Part shown: one piece after another, positions 1 to 10,328 of the stretch | Layout: every line of letters begins with the position of its first letter | Position numbering within the stretch: the stretch's first letter is position 1 | Source of the DNA: Candidatus Tityobacter terrigena | Lineage (GTDB): Bacteria > Vulcanimicrobiota > Vulcanimicrobiia > Vulcanimicrobiales > Vulcanimicrobiaceae | NCBI GenBank assembly: GCA_003156715.1 | Contig: PMHO01000018.1 | Span: forward strand, 105,375 to 169,374 | Reading direction: 5' to 3' | DNA length: 64,000 nucleotides | The notes under the pieces: generated by a model | What the model was told of the DNA's origin: nothing | The model's input: only the letters and a program-made list of their open reading frames with translations | Databases searched by the model: none | Program-made: the position numbers and the translations under genes

Positions 1-99
1 CCGCATCACTACGAATGGTCGGCTCGGCCCCCGATGAGGCGCAGCGAGAGCGGCGTCTTTTTACCGAATCTTGACGAAATCGGACCCGAAGGTGCGAGG

Positions 100-873
100 C
101 TAGAGGGGACGCGTGAGCTTAGAGGCGGCGGCGCGGTCGACCAGCCAGGTGAGGTCACCGTCGCCCGGGTCGATGCTTTGGATCGGATAGGTGATCGGCT
201 CGAAGGGGCCCTCGAGGACCGCGGCCAGCGCCTGAGCCTTCTCTTGGCCCGCCGTCGCGATCGCGACGTGGCGCGCGGCGTTGATGACGCGTGGCGTCAC
301 CGTAATGCGGTAGGTCGAAAATTTCGCGACGTAGGGCGCACGGACCAACAGCTCGTCGTCGCTCAACGGGTCCGTACCCGGGAAGAGTGAGGCCGTATGC
401 CCGTCGGGCCCCATTCCGAGCAAAACGAGATCGAGGACCGGTCGCGTGCCGAGTTCTCGCCGCAGGAGCTCGGCATAGCTGCGAGCGGCGGCGGCCGGCG
501 CGTCTTCGCCGCGCATGCGGAAGACGTTGGCATCGGAGATGCGCAGCGGCTCCAATAGCGCTTCGCGGGCCATTCGATAGTTCGACTGCGGGTCGCCCGG
601 CGGCACGCAGCGTTCGTCACCGAAGAAAAAGCGCACTTGATTCCAGCTTACGGCAGCGGCCAGGGGCGGTGCGGCCAGCAGAGCGTAGGCGCCCTTGGGC
701 GTCGAGCCGCCGGCCAGCGCAACGTCGAAACGCCCGCGCTCGGCCGTCGCGCGGCGGGCGCAGACGACGAACCGCTCGGCTAGGCTCTGGGCGAGCGCCG
801 CTGCGTCCTCGACGACGACGAAGGCGGGCTTCGTTCTTTGTTCGCGGCCGCCGGGCGCGCCGGGCGGCATCAT
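100..873 (-). CDS. pgl: 6-phosphogluconolactonase
   Basis: Hydrolyses 6-phosphogluconolactone to 6-phosphogluconate, step two of the oxidative pentose-phosphate pathway, in the cytosol. The 257-residue product has family hallmarks: DVALAGGSTPKGAYALL near the N-terminus, FFGDERCVPPGDPQSNYRMA, and LGMGPDGHTASLFPG. Length is normal for the family. The start is set by an ATGA overlap with the opcA stop (870-873), so translation is probably coupled to opcA. The open frame continues upstream to 1512 only as a shadow of opcA. It is the last gene of the tkt-tal-pgi-gnd-zwf-opcA-pgl operon. The 99 bases between its stop and the window edge show no gene that I can support. Confidence 0.95.
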   Translation of the reverse strand: MMPPGAPGGREQRTKPAFVVVEDAAALAQSLAERFVVCARRATAERGRFDVALAGGSTPKGAYALLAAPPLAAAVSWNQVRFFFGDERCVPPGDPQSNYRMAREALLEPLRISDANVFRMRGEDAPAAAARSYAELLRRELGTRPVLDLVLLGMGPDGHTASLFPGTDPLSDDELLVRAPYVAKFSTYRITVTPRVINAARHVAIATAGQEKAQALAAVLEGPFEPITYPIQSIDPGDGDLTWLVDRAAASKLTRPL

Positions 874-1895
874 CCCAGCAGGTCGCGGACCGTCAGCAGC
901 GAGGTCTCGAAGATACGATCGGCTCCGCCCTGCAGGATCGCGCGCTCGATGAGCGAGGTGTTGTCGATGCTCTGCAGCGGCATGCACCACGTCGGTTTGG
1001 CCCTCGCGCCCGTCACCGAAAGGCAGGCGACGCCCGGGTCGCACTCGGAAAGCGCCGCCAAGTAACGCGAATCGGTGCTCGTAAGGGCGACGCTCAGCAC
1101 CCGCCGCTGGTCGCCTTTTTGGATCTTCTCGAATGGGATCAGCCGGCCGTCGCGGGTCCGGAAAGTATCGCGATCGGCCACCTCCCACGAGAGGCGGCTG
1201 CCGAGCCAAGCGCCCAAATACAGTGCCTCGGCTTCGGAGCCGCTTTCGATGCGTAGCGACGTGAGTGAAAAGAGGCTCTCGCGCAGCGCCGGATCGTCGA
1301 AGAACTGAGCGATCATGTCTTGCCAGGGCAGCAAACGCATGAAGGCGAGGTCGCTCAGCGCGACGTTCGGGAAGCGGGCGACAAACTCGCCAAGTTCCCG
1401 AATCGTCTCCTCGTCGCGCGCCTTTCCGGACGAATCGACGAGCACCCCGGACGCAAGTTCCGCCAGACCCTTGAAGGTCCGGCTCTGTAAGAGGCGCGCT
1501 CCGCTCCACCACAGGACTGTCGGAACGTCGGGCGCGGTCAGCTCCTGCGTCAGGCTGCGAATCGATGCGTGGTCGAGGTTCTCGACCGCGACGTCGACCC
1601 GCTCGTTGATGACCGTCGCGCCCGCCGTCTGGCGCGCGCTCGTCGATACGTCGACCCCGCTGCCGCTGCTCGTTCCATCCAGAACGATCAGCCGCGACGG
1701 GTGTTTGTCGGCGATGCGCTGCGCGCGCTCGAGAACCCAGGGGCGATGTTCGGGGTCGTCGACGAAGACGATGAAATTCAGGGTGGCGACCCGAGCCCCC
1801 GAACCGATTTCGCCCTCGCTTGCCACGGTGCGCGTCCTGCGCAACTGGGCAAGCACGCGGCTGATGTCGGCGATCGAATCGATGTGAACGCTCAT
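870..1895 (-). CDS. opcA: glucose-6-phosphate dehydrogenase assembly protein OpcA
   Basis: OpcA is required for assembly or redox activation of glucose-6-phosphate dehydrogenase in cyanobacteria and occurs next to zwf in actinobacteria. The 341-residue product carries the family-typical segments PSRLIVLDG, DVPTVLWWSG and LSDLAFMRLLPWQDMIAQFF. The start at 1895 overlaps the zwf stop as ATGA (1892-1895); an in-frame ATG four codons upstream (1907) is possible but lacks the tight overlap. It lies between zwf and pgl, the usual context. Recognition is from overall pattern and position; no catalytic motif is expected because it is a non-enzymatic partner protein. Confidence 0.9.
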   Translation of the reverse strand: MSVHIDSIADISRVLAQLRRTRTVASEGEIGSGARVATLNFIVFVDDPEHRPWVLERAQRIADKHPSRLIVLDGTSSGSGVDVSTSARQTAGATVINERVDVAVENLDHASIRSLTQELTAPDVPTVLWWSGARLLQSRTFKGLAELASGVLVDSSGKARDEETIRELGEFVARFPNVALSDLAFMRLLPWQDMIAQFFDDPALRESLFSLTSLRIESGSEAEALYLGAWLGSRLSWEVADRDTFRTRDGRLIPFEKIQKGDQRRVLSVALTSTDSRYLAALSECDPGVACLSVTGARAKPTWCMPLQSIDNTSLIERAILQGGADRIFETSLLTVRDLLG

Positions 1896-3472
1896 ATCCT
1901 GCGCCATTCCCGCCCGTCGGCGATCAGCAATGCATCGGCGCTCTGCGGCCCTTGGCTGCCGGCGAGATAGTTGGGGAAATCGACGACCCGGCTTTCGCTC
2001 CAACGCTGCATGATCGGCGTCACGGCCTCCCACGCCGCCTCGACCGCATCCCAGCGTGTGAACAACGTCGCGTCGCCGCGCATTGCGTCGCTGATGAGAC
2101 GCTCGTACGCCGGGGCCGAAACGACGCCGAACCCCGTGCCGTAATTGAAATCCATCGTTACAGCCCGGATGTGCATCTTCGGGCCGGGAACCTTCGCGTT
2201 GAAGCGGAGAGAGACGCCCTCTTCGGGTTGGATCTTCATGACCAGCGTGTTCGTCTCGATCTGATCGCCCGATTCTCCGAAGATGCGGTGCGGTATGCCG
2301 CGAAACATGACGGCGATCTCCGAGGTCTTACGCGCTAGCCGTTTGCCGCTGCGCAAGTAGAAGGGGACGTCGGCCCAGCGCCAGTTGTCGATGAAGAACT
2401 TCACGCTGGCGTACGTTTCGGTCGTCGAATCGGGCGCAACGCTGGATTCTTCGCGGTAGCCGGGGACCGGCTTTCCCTCGATCAGCCCCGGGCCGTACTG
2501 GCCTCGTGCCGTCATCTTCGGCACGTGATCGACGCTAATCGGGCGCAGCGCCGAGAGCACCTTGAACTTCTCGTCGCGGATGTGGTCGGCGTTGGGCGAG
2601 ATCGGCGGTTCCATCGCGACCAGCGCGAGCAAGTTGATCACGTGGTTCTGAATCATGTCGCGCAGCGCTCCGGCGCTATCGTAGTAGCCGCCGCGCCCTT
2701 CAACGCCGACCGTTTCGGCTGCCGTGATCTGAATGCAGTCGACGTAGCGACGATTCCAAATCGGCTCGAAGATCACGTTGGCAAAGCGCAGCGCCATGAT
2801 ATCCTGCACGGGCTCTTTGCCTAAGTAATGATCGATCCGATAGATCCTCTTTTCCTCAAAGACTTTGCCGACTTCGCTTTGGAGTGCACGGGCCGACTCC
2901 AGATCGGTGCCGAACGGCTTCTCGATGACGATGCGCGACCAGCCCGTCGCTTGATCTTTGGGCCCGAGCCCAACCACGGCGAGCTGGGCCACGATCTTAC
3001 CGAACACCGAGGGCGGCGTCGAAAGATAGAACAGCCGGTTGCCCTGCGTCCCGAGTTTCTGGTCGTTCTCTTCAAGCGCAGCCCGCAGCCGCGTGAACGC
3101 CTCGCGATCGTCGAAGTCGCCGCTGACGTAGCTGATGCGGTTCGCGAAGTCCGTCCACAAGGGATCTCGCGCCTCACCCGAGCGCGAATAGGTGTCGACG
3201 GCCTCTTTCATTTGCGCGCGAAACTCATCGTTTGAGTTCGCCGAGCGGGCGAAGCCGATGATCCCGAAATTGGTCGGCAAGACGTCACCGAGCCGCAAAT
3301 TGTACATTGCGGGGATCAGCATGCGCTTCACCAAATCGCCGCTCGCTCCAAAAAAGACGACGTTGCAAGGATCGCTGATGCGGCTGGAAGCGAGTCCAGC
3401 GCGCAGCGGGTTGGCGGCCGCCACGCTCGACGTCGTGAGGGGCCGCGCGATCGTTCCGGCCTCAGCGGCCAT
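1892..3472 (-). CDS. zwf: glucose-6-phosphate 1-dehydrogenase
   Basis: Oxidises glucose-6-phosphate to 6-phosphogluconolactone with NADP (or NAD). The 526-residue protein has the nucleotide-binding motif FFGASGDLVKRMLIPAMYNL around residues 39-58 and the substrate-binding/active-site motif RIDHYLGKEPVQDIMALRFAN. An N-terminal extension of about 35 residues precedes the Rossmann motif. The ATG at 3472 overlaps the end of gnd by 11 bp and has GGAG nine bases upstream, inside gnd. It overlaps opcA by 4 bp. The pair zwf-opcA suggests that enzyme activity depends on OpcA here, as in cyanobacteria; that is inference. Confidence 0.97.
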   Translation of the reverse strand: MAAEAGTIARPLTTSSVAAANPLRAGLASSRISDPCNVVFFGASGDLVKRMLIPAMYNLRLGDVLPTNFGIIGFARSANSNDEFRAQMKEAVDTYSRSGEARDPLWTDFANRISYVSGDFDDREAFTRLRAALEENDQKLGTQGNRLFYLSTPPSVFGKIVAQLAVVGLGPKDQATGWSRIVIEKPFGTDLESARALQSEVGKVFEEKRIYRIDHYLGKEPVQDIMALRFANVIFEPIWNRRYVDCIQITAAETVGVEGRGGYYDSAGALRDMIQNHVINLLALVAMEPPISPNADHIRDEKFKVLSALRPISVDHVPKMTARGQYGPGLIEGKPVPGYREESSVAPDSTTETYASVKFFIDNWRWADVPFYLRSGKRLARKTSEIAVMFRGIPHRIFGESGDQIETNTLVMKIQPEEGVSLRFNAKVPGPKMHIRAVTMDFNYGTGFGVVSAPAYERLISDAMRGDATLFTRWDAVEAAWEAVTPIMQRWSESRVVDFPNYLAGSQGPQSADALLIADGREWRRI

Positions 3473-4394
3473 CGGGGTGAGCTCCGACGACGTTCTCTAG
3501 TTCGTGGCGCACGGCGTGGCCGCCGAACTCGTTGCGCAGCGCGGCGATCACCTTCGCGCTGAACGACTCGTCCTGCCGCGAGACCAGCCGTGCGATCAGG
3601 GAGGCGGTAATGACCGGCGCCGGGACGTTCTCGTCGAACGCCGCTTGGACGGTCCAGCGCCCTTCGCCGGAATCCTCGACGTAGCCGCGCACGTCGCGCA
3701 GGGTGGGGTCCGTGCGAAGCGCCGTCTCCGCGAGCTCGAGCAACCACGAGCGGACGACCGAGCCGTGAAGCCAAAGCTGCGCGAGCTGGTGTAGATCGAA
3801 CGGGAATTCCGATTTTTCGAGGATCTCGAATCCCTCGCCATAGGCTGCTAGCATACCGTACTCGATGCCGTTGTGGACCATCTTCGAAAAGTGGCCGGCA
3901 CCGCTGGAACCGACGTGCGCGTATCCGCCGGGCGGCGCGAGCGTGTGGAAGACCGGCTCGACGCGCGCGACCGCGGCGTCGTCGCCGCCGACCATCAAGC
4001 AGTAACCGTTCTCGAGCCCCCAAATGCCGCCTGACGTACCAGCGTCGACGAAGTCGATGCCCTTGCTACGGCAGTCCTTCGCACGGCTCTGCGAGTCGCG
4101 AAAGTTCGAGTTACCGCCGTCGACGATCGTATCGCCCGCCGCGAGCGAGCCGCACAACTCGGCGATCGTGTCGTCAGTCGCTTTCCCGGAGGGAACCATG
4201 ATCCAGACGGCGCGCGGCGAAGGGAGCGCCGTTATGAGTTCCGCCAAGGAGCCGGTGCCGGTCGCGCCTTCGCTCGCGGAGCGCGCGACCGCCTCCGGAT
4301 TGCGATCGTACACGACGACCTGATGGCCGCCTCGCAGCAAACGCGTCGTCATGTTGGCGCCCATTCGCCCGAGCCCGACCATTCCGATGTGCAT
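3462..4394 (-). CDS. gnd: 6-phosphogluconate dehydrogenase (decarboxylating), short type
   Basis: Converts 6-phosphogluconate to ribulose-5-phosphate, CO2 and NAD(P)H. The protein has 310 residues, the short form of the family (about 300 residues rather than about 470). It starts with the Rossmann motif MHIGMVGLGRMGANM and contains VDGGNSNFRDS and the FVDAGTSGGIWGL substrate-binding segment. The ATG has AGGAGA at good spacing. It lies 73 bp downstream of tal-pgi and overlaps zwf. The short forms are often NAD-dependent, so the cofactor cannot be assigned from sequence alone. Confidence 0.94.
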   Translation of the reverse strand: MHIGMVGLGRMGANMTTRLLRGGHQVVVYDRNPEAVARSASEGATGTGSLAELITALPSPRAVWIMVPSGKATDDTIAELCGSLAAGDTIVDGGNSNFRDSQSRAKDCRSKGIDFVDAGTSGGIWGLENGYCLMVGGDDAAVARVEPVFHTLAPPGGYAHVGSSGAGHFSKMVHNGIEYGMLAAYGEGFEILEKSEFPFDLHQLAQLWLHGSVVRSWLLELAETALRTDPTLRDVRGYVEDSGEGRWTVQAAFDENVPAPVITASLIARLVSRQDESFSAKVIAALRNEFGGHAVRHELENVVGAHPDGR

Positions 4395-4467
4395 CGAATC
4401 TCCTTGCTAGGTGTTCGCGAAGTATTGCGCCACGCGGCCAGGCCACTGCGCCGCTGCGCTCGCTACG

Positions 4468-7332
4468 CTAGGCCTTGGCGGCGACCGCGTCGTCGATCGC
4501 CCCCGCCAAGTCCTCGAGCCCTTGTGGCAATCCGGCTTTCAAGTGAAGCCGCAGGCCGCGCCGCCCGCGCTTGTCGAGCGATTCAAAGTCGCCCAGCGAC
4601 TGCGCCTCGAGCAGGGTCCCAAAGGTCACCATCCCCGGGATCTGCAGATCTGCTTGCGGCTGCGCCGTCAACTGGAGGAAGACGCCGGAATTGGGACCGC
4701 CCTTGTGGAGTTGTCCTGTCGAATGCAGGAAGCGCGGCCCGAAGCCGACGGTCGTGGCGACTTTGAGCGCGTTGCGCACGCTCAGGCGAATGTCGTTGAG
4801 ACGGCGCTGGTGCTCGTCGTTCATCGGGATGTACGCGGTGAAGGCGACGTAGTCTCCCGCACGGACCTGCCCGAAGAGCGATGCCAGCGCCGAGTCGAGA
4901 TCCGCACCGAGCGCGACGTCCTTCGAACCCGAAAGCGGCAGCACGTCGGCCTGAGGAAACGAGCGGGCCGCCCCCGGCTCGTCGAAGGTCCCGCTCGTAC
5001 GGTACTGCGCGAGCAGGCGCTTCGTATTGTCTTTCGATTCCTGCACGTTGGGCTGATCGAAGGCGTCGATGCCCAAGATCGCGCCCGCGGTCGCCGTCGC
5101 GATCTCCCACAGCGCGAACTGTTCGCCGATGTCGAGGCGGTCGCTCATTCCAAGTCTGATCACCGGATGTCCGGCAGCCTCTAGCAGATGCAGCCGGGTC
5201 TCGATGGCCCCGCCGTCCATGCGCCCGATGAGATGCTCGTCGGGCGGCAAGCCCGCGCCGACGTAGATGAAGACGCGGTCGTCGCCGTACTCGTGCGGCG
5301 TTCCGAGGGTCTCGCCCTCGATCGGGATGATTCCGGTGCCTTGCTTGCCGGTGGATTCCGCGATCAACTGTTCCGCCCACGCTCCGAAGGCAGCAACCTC
5401 GGGGTGTGCGACGATCGTCAGCTTGTCGCGGCCCGCTTTGGCCAGCGTCCCGATCGTCGCACCGAGGCGCACGGCCACCGCGTCCTTGACCGGAGTCGAG
5501 CGCGAGTTCGAATGCAGCGCGCCCAGGCCGCGGTCGAGGATCTTCTTGACGTCGTAACCCGCCAGCGCCGCCGGGACCATGCCGAAGTACGAAAGCGCCG
5601 AGTAGCGCCCGCCGATGTCCGGATCGTTTTCAAAAATGCGCAGAAAGCCGGCTTCTTTTGCTTCCTTGCCGAGCTGGGTGTTCGGATCGGTGATTGCGAT
5701 GAAGTGACGGCCCGCGTAGTCGGCCCCGACGACCTTCGAGACGCGCTCGAAAAAGTAGCGGAAGAAGGCCTCGGGTTCGATCGTCGTACCGCTCTTCGAG
5801 GCGACGATGAAGAGTGAATAGCGCAGGTCGAGTGACGCTTCGAGGGCTTTGACTTGATCGGGATGACTGGAATCGAGAACGTGCAGGCGCGGAAAACCCG
5901 CCACCTTGCCGAAGGTCGCGCGCAGCACGTCCGGGGCGAGCGAACTGCCTCCCATGCCGAGCACGACGACGTGCTCGAAGTTCTCCGCGGCCTCGGAGGC
6001 GAAGGTCGTCAGCTCGGAGATCCCCTCGTAGACGCGCTCGGGAAAGTCGAGCCATCCCAGCGCGTGCTTGACGATCTCGGCGTGGGTCGCATCGCCCGAC
6101 CACGGGGCCGGATCGTGCTTCCAAAGTTTCGTAAGGAAGTCGTCCTGCGCGAGCCGTGCGATGGCCGCGCCGGGATCGGCCTGCGCTTTCCCGAGCGCAA
6201 TGGCAACCCGCTCGGGTCCGCCGGCGAGCATCTTCTGCTTGTATTCGATCGCAGCCAGCATCGCGCTATACGAGTCCGCGAACTGCTTGACGCCTTCGAC
6301 CTGGAGATTCTGGGTCACGTCGTACAGCGAGATCTGCGCCCTGGCAAGGGCTTCGAGCTGGGCGCTTGCTCCAGGCAGGTCTTCTTCGATCGAGTTCGGC
6401 CGCACCACGCCGTGATCCAACAACGCGTCGAGCGTCGCCGGCGGCACCGTGTTGACGGTCAGCGCGGCGACCACGTTCTCGACATACATCAAGTCGGGAT
6501 AGGCAGGGTTTTTGGTGCCCGTGCTGGCCCACAGGGGACGCTGCGCGAAAGCGCCCTTCGCGCTCAGCGCTTTGAAGCGGTCGCTCTCGAAAAGCCGCCG
6601 GAAACGCTGGTAGATCAACTTGAGGTTGGCGATGCCGGTCTTTCCGAGAAGCGCCGCGAGCTGCGCTTCGCCCTTCGAGATCCGATCCTGCAAGAGCTTG
6701 TCGATCGCGGTGTCGATGCGGCTGACGAAGACGCTCGCAACCGAAGCGACGCGGTCGATCGGCGCCCCCGCGGCCGCGCGCCGCTCGAGCCCTTCGATGT
6801 AGGCGTTGGCCGCCGCTTCGTACGCCTCGATCGCAAAGATCAACGTCACGTTCACGTTGATGCCGGAAGCGATCGATTCGGCAATCGCCGCGATGCACTC
6901 GGGCGTTGCCGGAATCTTGATCATCACGTTGGGCCGGTCGACTGCCGCCCACAGACGCTTCGCGACTACGATCGTTTCCGCAGTGTCGTGGGCGAGCAGC
7001 GGCGACACCTCGAGACTGACGAACCCGTCGCGACCGCCGCTCGAATCGTAGAGCGGGCGAAACTCGTCGGTGGCGTGGCGGATGTCGTCGATGGCCAGCG
7101 CTTCGAAGAGCTTGTTCGGGTCGCGTTCCTTCCCAATGAGCGAGCGGAGCTGCTCGTCATAGTCGCTTCCGCTTCCGATCGCCTTCTCGAAAATCGTGGG
7201 GTTGGAGGTCATGCCGCGCAGGCCGCCCTCGATCAGCCGGTGGAGCTCGCCCGAGGCGAACATCCCGCGCCGGATGTTATCAAGCCAGATGCTTTGCCCG
7301 GCTTCCAGCAATTGGTGGAGCTGCTTGCCCAC
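4468..7332 (-). CDS. tal-pgi: bifunctional transaldolase / glucose-6-phosphate isomerase
   Basis: One 954-residue polypeptide joins transaldolase (residues about 1-360) to glucose-6-phosphate isomerase (about 380-954). The transaldolase part shows AGQSIWLDNIRRGMF, GLRGMTSNPTIF and the Schiff-base lysine segment MIKIPATPECI. The isomerase part shows VVLGMGGSSLAPDVLRATF and the sugar-phosphate-binding SKSGTTIEPEAFFRYFF. Such fusions are known in cyanobacteria and several other phyla. I place the start at GTG 7332 because GGGAGG ends nine bases before it; ATG 7341 is in frame but directly abuts that ribosome-binding site. The frame is open further upstream (to 7521) only as a shadow of tkt. It lies 37 bp after tkt. 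Confidence 0.95.
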   Translation of the reverse strand: MGKQLHQLLEAGQSIWLDNIRRGMFASGELHRLIEGGLRGMTSNPTIFEKAIGSGSDYDEQLRSLIGKERDPNKLFEALAIDDIRHATDEFRPLYDSSGGRDGFVSLEVSPLLAHDTAETIVVAKRLWAAVDRPNVMIKIPATPECIAAIAESIASGINVNVTLIFAIEAYEAAANAYIEGLERRAAAGAPIDRVASVASVFVSRIDTAIDKLLQDRISKGEAQLAALLGKTGIANLKLIYQRFRRLFESDRFKALSAKGAFAQRPLWASTGTKNPAYPDLMYVENVVAALTVNTVPPATLDALLDHGVVRPNSIEEDLPGASAQLEALARAQISLYDVTQNLQVEGVKQFADSYSAMLAAIEYKQKMLAGGPERVAIALGKAQADPGAAIARLAQDDFLTKLWKHDPAPWSGDATHAEIVKHALGWLDFPERVYEGISELTTFASEAAENFEHVVVLGMGGSSLAPDVLRATFGKVAGFPRLHVLDSSHPDQVKALEASLDLRYSLFIVASKSGTTIEPEAFFRYFFERVSKVVGADYAGRHFIAITDPNTQLGKEAKEAGFLRIFENDPDIGGRYSALSYFGMVPAALAGYDVKKILDRGLGALHSNSRSTPVKDAVAVRLGATIGTLAKAGRDKLTIVAHPEVAAFGAWAEQLIAESTGKQGTGIIPIEGETLGTPHEYGDDRVFIYVGAGLPPDEHLIGRMDGGAIETRLHLLEAAGHPVIRLGMSDRLDIGEQFALWEIATATAGAILGIDAFDQPNVQESKDNTKRLLAQYRTSGTFDEPGAARSFPQADVLPLSGSKDVALGADLDSALASLFGQVRAGDYVAFTAYIPMNDEHQRRLNDIRLSVRNALKVATTVGFGPRFLHSTGQLHKGGPNSGVFLQLTAQPQADLQIPGMVTFGTLLEAQSLGDFESLDKRGRRGLRLHLKAGLPQGLEDLAGAIDDAVAAKA

Positions 7333-7369
7333 GTGGTCCATCCTCCCGATTAGGTGTCGTAGCTCTATT

Positions 7370-9355
7370 CTAAGCCTTGGCGAGCAGGCCCGAAGCGATT
7401 TTTGCAACGTTCTCGGCGGTGAAACCAAAAGCCGAGGCGAGCGCTGCCGCGGGCGCGGAGGCGCCGTAGTGATCGATCCCGATGGAGATGCCCTGCTCGC
7501 CGACCCAGCGTTCCCAGCCAAGCGTTGCTCCCGCCTCGATGGACACGCGGGCGCGAACGCCCGGCGGCAACACCGTGTCGCGATACGCTTGCGGCTGCTG
7601 CGCGAACAGCTCCCACGACGGCATCGAGACGACGCGCGTCGTGGTTCCCTCCGCCTCGAGGCGTTGGGCCGCCTCGAGGGCGAGCGATACCTCAGACCCG
7701 GTCGCGATGAGGATCACGTCCGCAACGTGCGCGCCGTCTTTGAGGATGTATGCGCCGCGCCCAACGTCGGCTCGGCGGTCGCCCAGAAAGGGCAGTTTTT
7801 GGCGGGTCAGGACGAGCGCGACCGGACCGCGATGGTCGATGCTGAACTTCCAAGCCTCGAGCGTTTCGAGCGAATCGGCCGGTCGTATCGTCGTCATGTT
7901 GGGCGTGGCCCGCAGCGTCGCGAGCTGCTCGACCGGCTGGTGCGTCGGGCCGTCCTCTCCGAGGAAAAACGAGTCGTGGGTGAAGACGAAGATCACGCGC
8001 GATTTGTTCAGGGCGGCGAGCCGCACCGCCGGCTTCATGTAATCGAGAAAGTTGAAGAAGGTGGCCGTGAACGGGAGCACGCCGCTATGGACGGAGAGAC
8101 CGTTGGAGATCGCGCCCATCGCATGCTCGCGAACGCCGTAATGGACGTTGCGGCCCGCGTACGAGCCGGGTTCGAAGTCGCCGGCGCCTTTCAAGTACGT
8201 CTTGGTCGAGGGATCGAGGTCGGCCGAGCCGCCGAAGAGCTCGGGCAACTCCCCTGCGATCGCGTTCATCACGACACCCCCGGCGTCGCGGGTTGCAACG
8301 CTGCCGTTCTGAGCATTGAAGGCAGGCCATGAGAGCTTCTCGGGAAGCCGTTCGTCGCGAATGCGCTCCAGCACAGCCGCCAGCTCGGGGTTCGCGCTCT
8401 TCCAGGCGGCATAGGTTGCGTTCCACGAAGCCTGGGTCGCGGCGCCCTTGCGCCCGACCTCGCGCCACCACGCCAACACGTCGTCGGGCACGAAGAAATC
8501 CGGCTCGGTGGGCCAGCCCAGCGCCTCTTTCGTCTTCCTGACGTTGTCGGCGCCCAGCGGCTCGCCGTGGGCCGCAAAGGTGTTCGCGCGCGGCGAGCCA
8601 TAGCCGATGATCGTCGACACGGCGATCAGCGATGGCCGTGGATCCTGCTTGGCGGCGTTGATCGCGGCGTCGAGCGCTGCGACGTCGTTGCCGTCGTCGG
8701 CGGTCACGGACTGCGTGTGCCAACCATAGGCGTCATAGCGCGCCGCGACGTCTTCGGTAAAGGTCACGGCGGTGGGCGCCGCCAGCGACACGTGGTTGTT
8801 GTCGAAGAAGACGATCAGCTTGCCGAGTTGCAGGTGGCCGGCAAGCGAGGAAGCCTCGCCGGACACGCCTTCCATCAGATCGCCGTCGCTCGCTAGAGCG
8901 TAGGTGTAGTGGTCGACGATGCGCTGCTCGCGGTTGTAGACCGCCGCCAGATGCGCCTCGGCCATTGCCATGCCGACCGCGTTGGAGATGCCTTGGCCGA
9001 GCGGGCCGGTCGTGACCTCGATGCCCGGCGTGTGGTGCAGTTCCGGATGTCCGGGCGTCTTGCTCCCCAGCTGGCGGAAGTTCTTGAGGTCGTCCAGTCC
9101 CAGATCGTAGCCGGTTAAATACAGCAAGGAATAGATCAGCATCGAGCCGTGCCCGGCGCTGAGGACAAAACGGTCGCGGTCAAACCACTTTGGGTCCGCC
9201 GGATTAAACTTGAGATGCCGCGTCCAGAGCGCGTACGCCATCGCGGCGGCACCGAGGGGCAGCCCCGGGTGTCCGGAGTTCGCCTTCTGAACGGCGTCGA
9301 TGGAGAGGAAGCGGATGGCGTCGATGCGTTTTTCGTCGTCGGCCGTGTTCGGCAC
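7370..9355 (-). CDS. tkt: transketolase
   Basis: Thiamine-diphosphate enzyme of the non-oxidative pentose-phosphate pathway (and of the Calvin cycle where present). The 661-residue product matches the family length. Visible motifs include [21 protein letters not shown] near the N-terminus, [13 protein letters not shown], the thiamine-diphosphate GDG segment [14 protein letters not shown] with a following FFDNN, and [10 protein letters not shown] in the pyrimidine domain. The start is GTG 9355, preceded by GAGGGAC five bases upstream; the longer frame to 9658 includes sequence unlike the family. It is the first gene of the pentose-phosphate operon and is divergent from dapD. Confidence 0.96.
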   Translation of the reverse strand: MPNTADDEKRIDAIRFLSIDAVQKANSGHPGLPLGAAAMAYALWTRHLKFNPADPKWFDRDRFVLSAGHGSMLIYSLLYLTGYDLGLDDLKNFRQLGSKTPGHPELHHTPGIEVTTGPLGQGISNAVGMAMAEAHLAAVYNREQRIVDHYTYALASDGDLMEGVSGEASSLAGHLQLGKLIVFFDNNHVSLAAPTAVTFTEDVAARYDAYGWHTQSVTADDGNDVAALDAAINAAKQDPRPSLIAVSTIIGYGSPRANTFAAHGEPLGADNVRKTKEALGWPTEPDFFVPDDVLAWWREVGRKGAATQASWNATYAAWKSANPELAAVLERIRDERLPEKLSWPAFNAQNGSVATRDAGGVVMNAIAGELPELFGGSADLDPSTKTYLKGAGDFEPGSYAGRNVHYGVREHAMGAISNGLSVHSGVLPFTATFFNFLDYMKPAVRLAALNKSRVIFVFTHDSFFLGEDGPTHQPVEQLATLRATPNMTTIRPADSLETLEAWKFSIDHRGPVALVLTRQKLPFLGDRRADVGRGAYILKDGAHVADVILIATGSEVSLALEAAQRLEAEGTTTRVVSMPSWELFAQQPQAYRDTVLPPGVRARVSIEAGATLGWERWVGEQGISIGIDHYGASAPAAALASAFGFTAENVAKIASGLLAKA

Positions 9356-9396
9356 GTCATGTCCCTCGAAGAAGTTGGGGAGCCGTCCGTTCGCCG

Positions 9397-9416
9397 TCGG
9401 GAACTGCCATTCCCGA
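9397..9416. promoter_or_regulatory. inverted repeat in the tkt/dapD divergent region
   Basis: A perfect 7-bp inverted repeat, TCGGGAA-N6-TTCCCGA, lies between the divergent starts of tkt and dapD, about 40 bp upstream of the tkt GTG. The size and half-site spacing look like a transcription-factor operator. No regulator is encoded next to it, and I could not assign clear -35/-10 elements to either side. Confidence 0.35.
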
Positions 9417-9494
9417 GGGTGCGGGCGAAATCTCCAGTGCGGAGGTACCCCGCATTTTCCCCGGAAGGCGCCCGCCAAAGTGGACAAGCGTGAG

Positions 9495-10324
<830 letters not shown>

Positions 10325-10328
<4 letters not shown>

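Noticed and set aside
5854..7353. 499-codon plus-strand frame opposite tal-pgi
   Set aside because: Antisense shadow in GC-rich DNA; composition is Arg/Asp/His/Val-rich without recognisable domain, while the opposite strand encodes a clear transaldolase.
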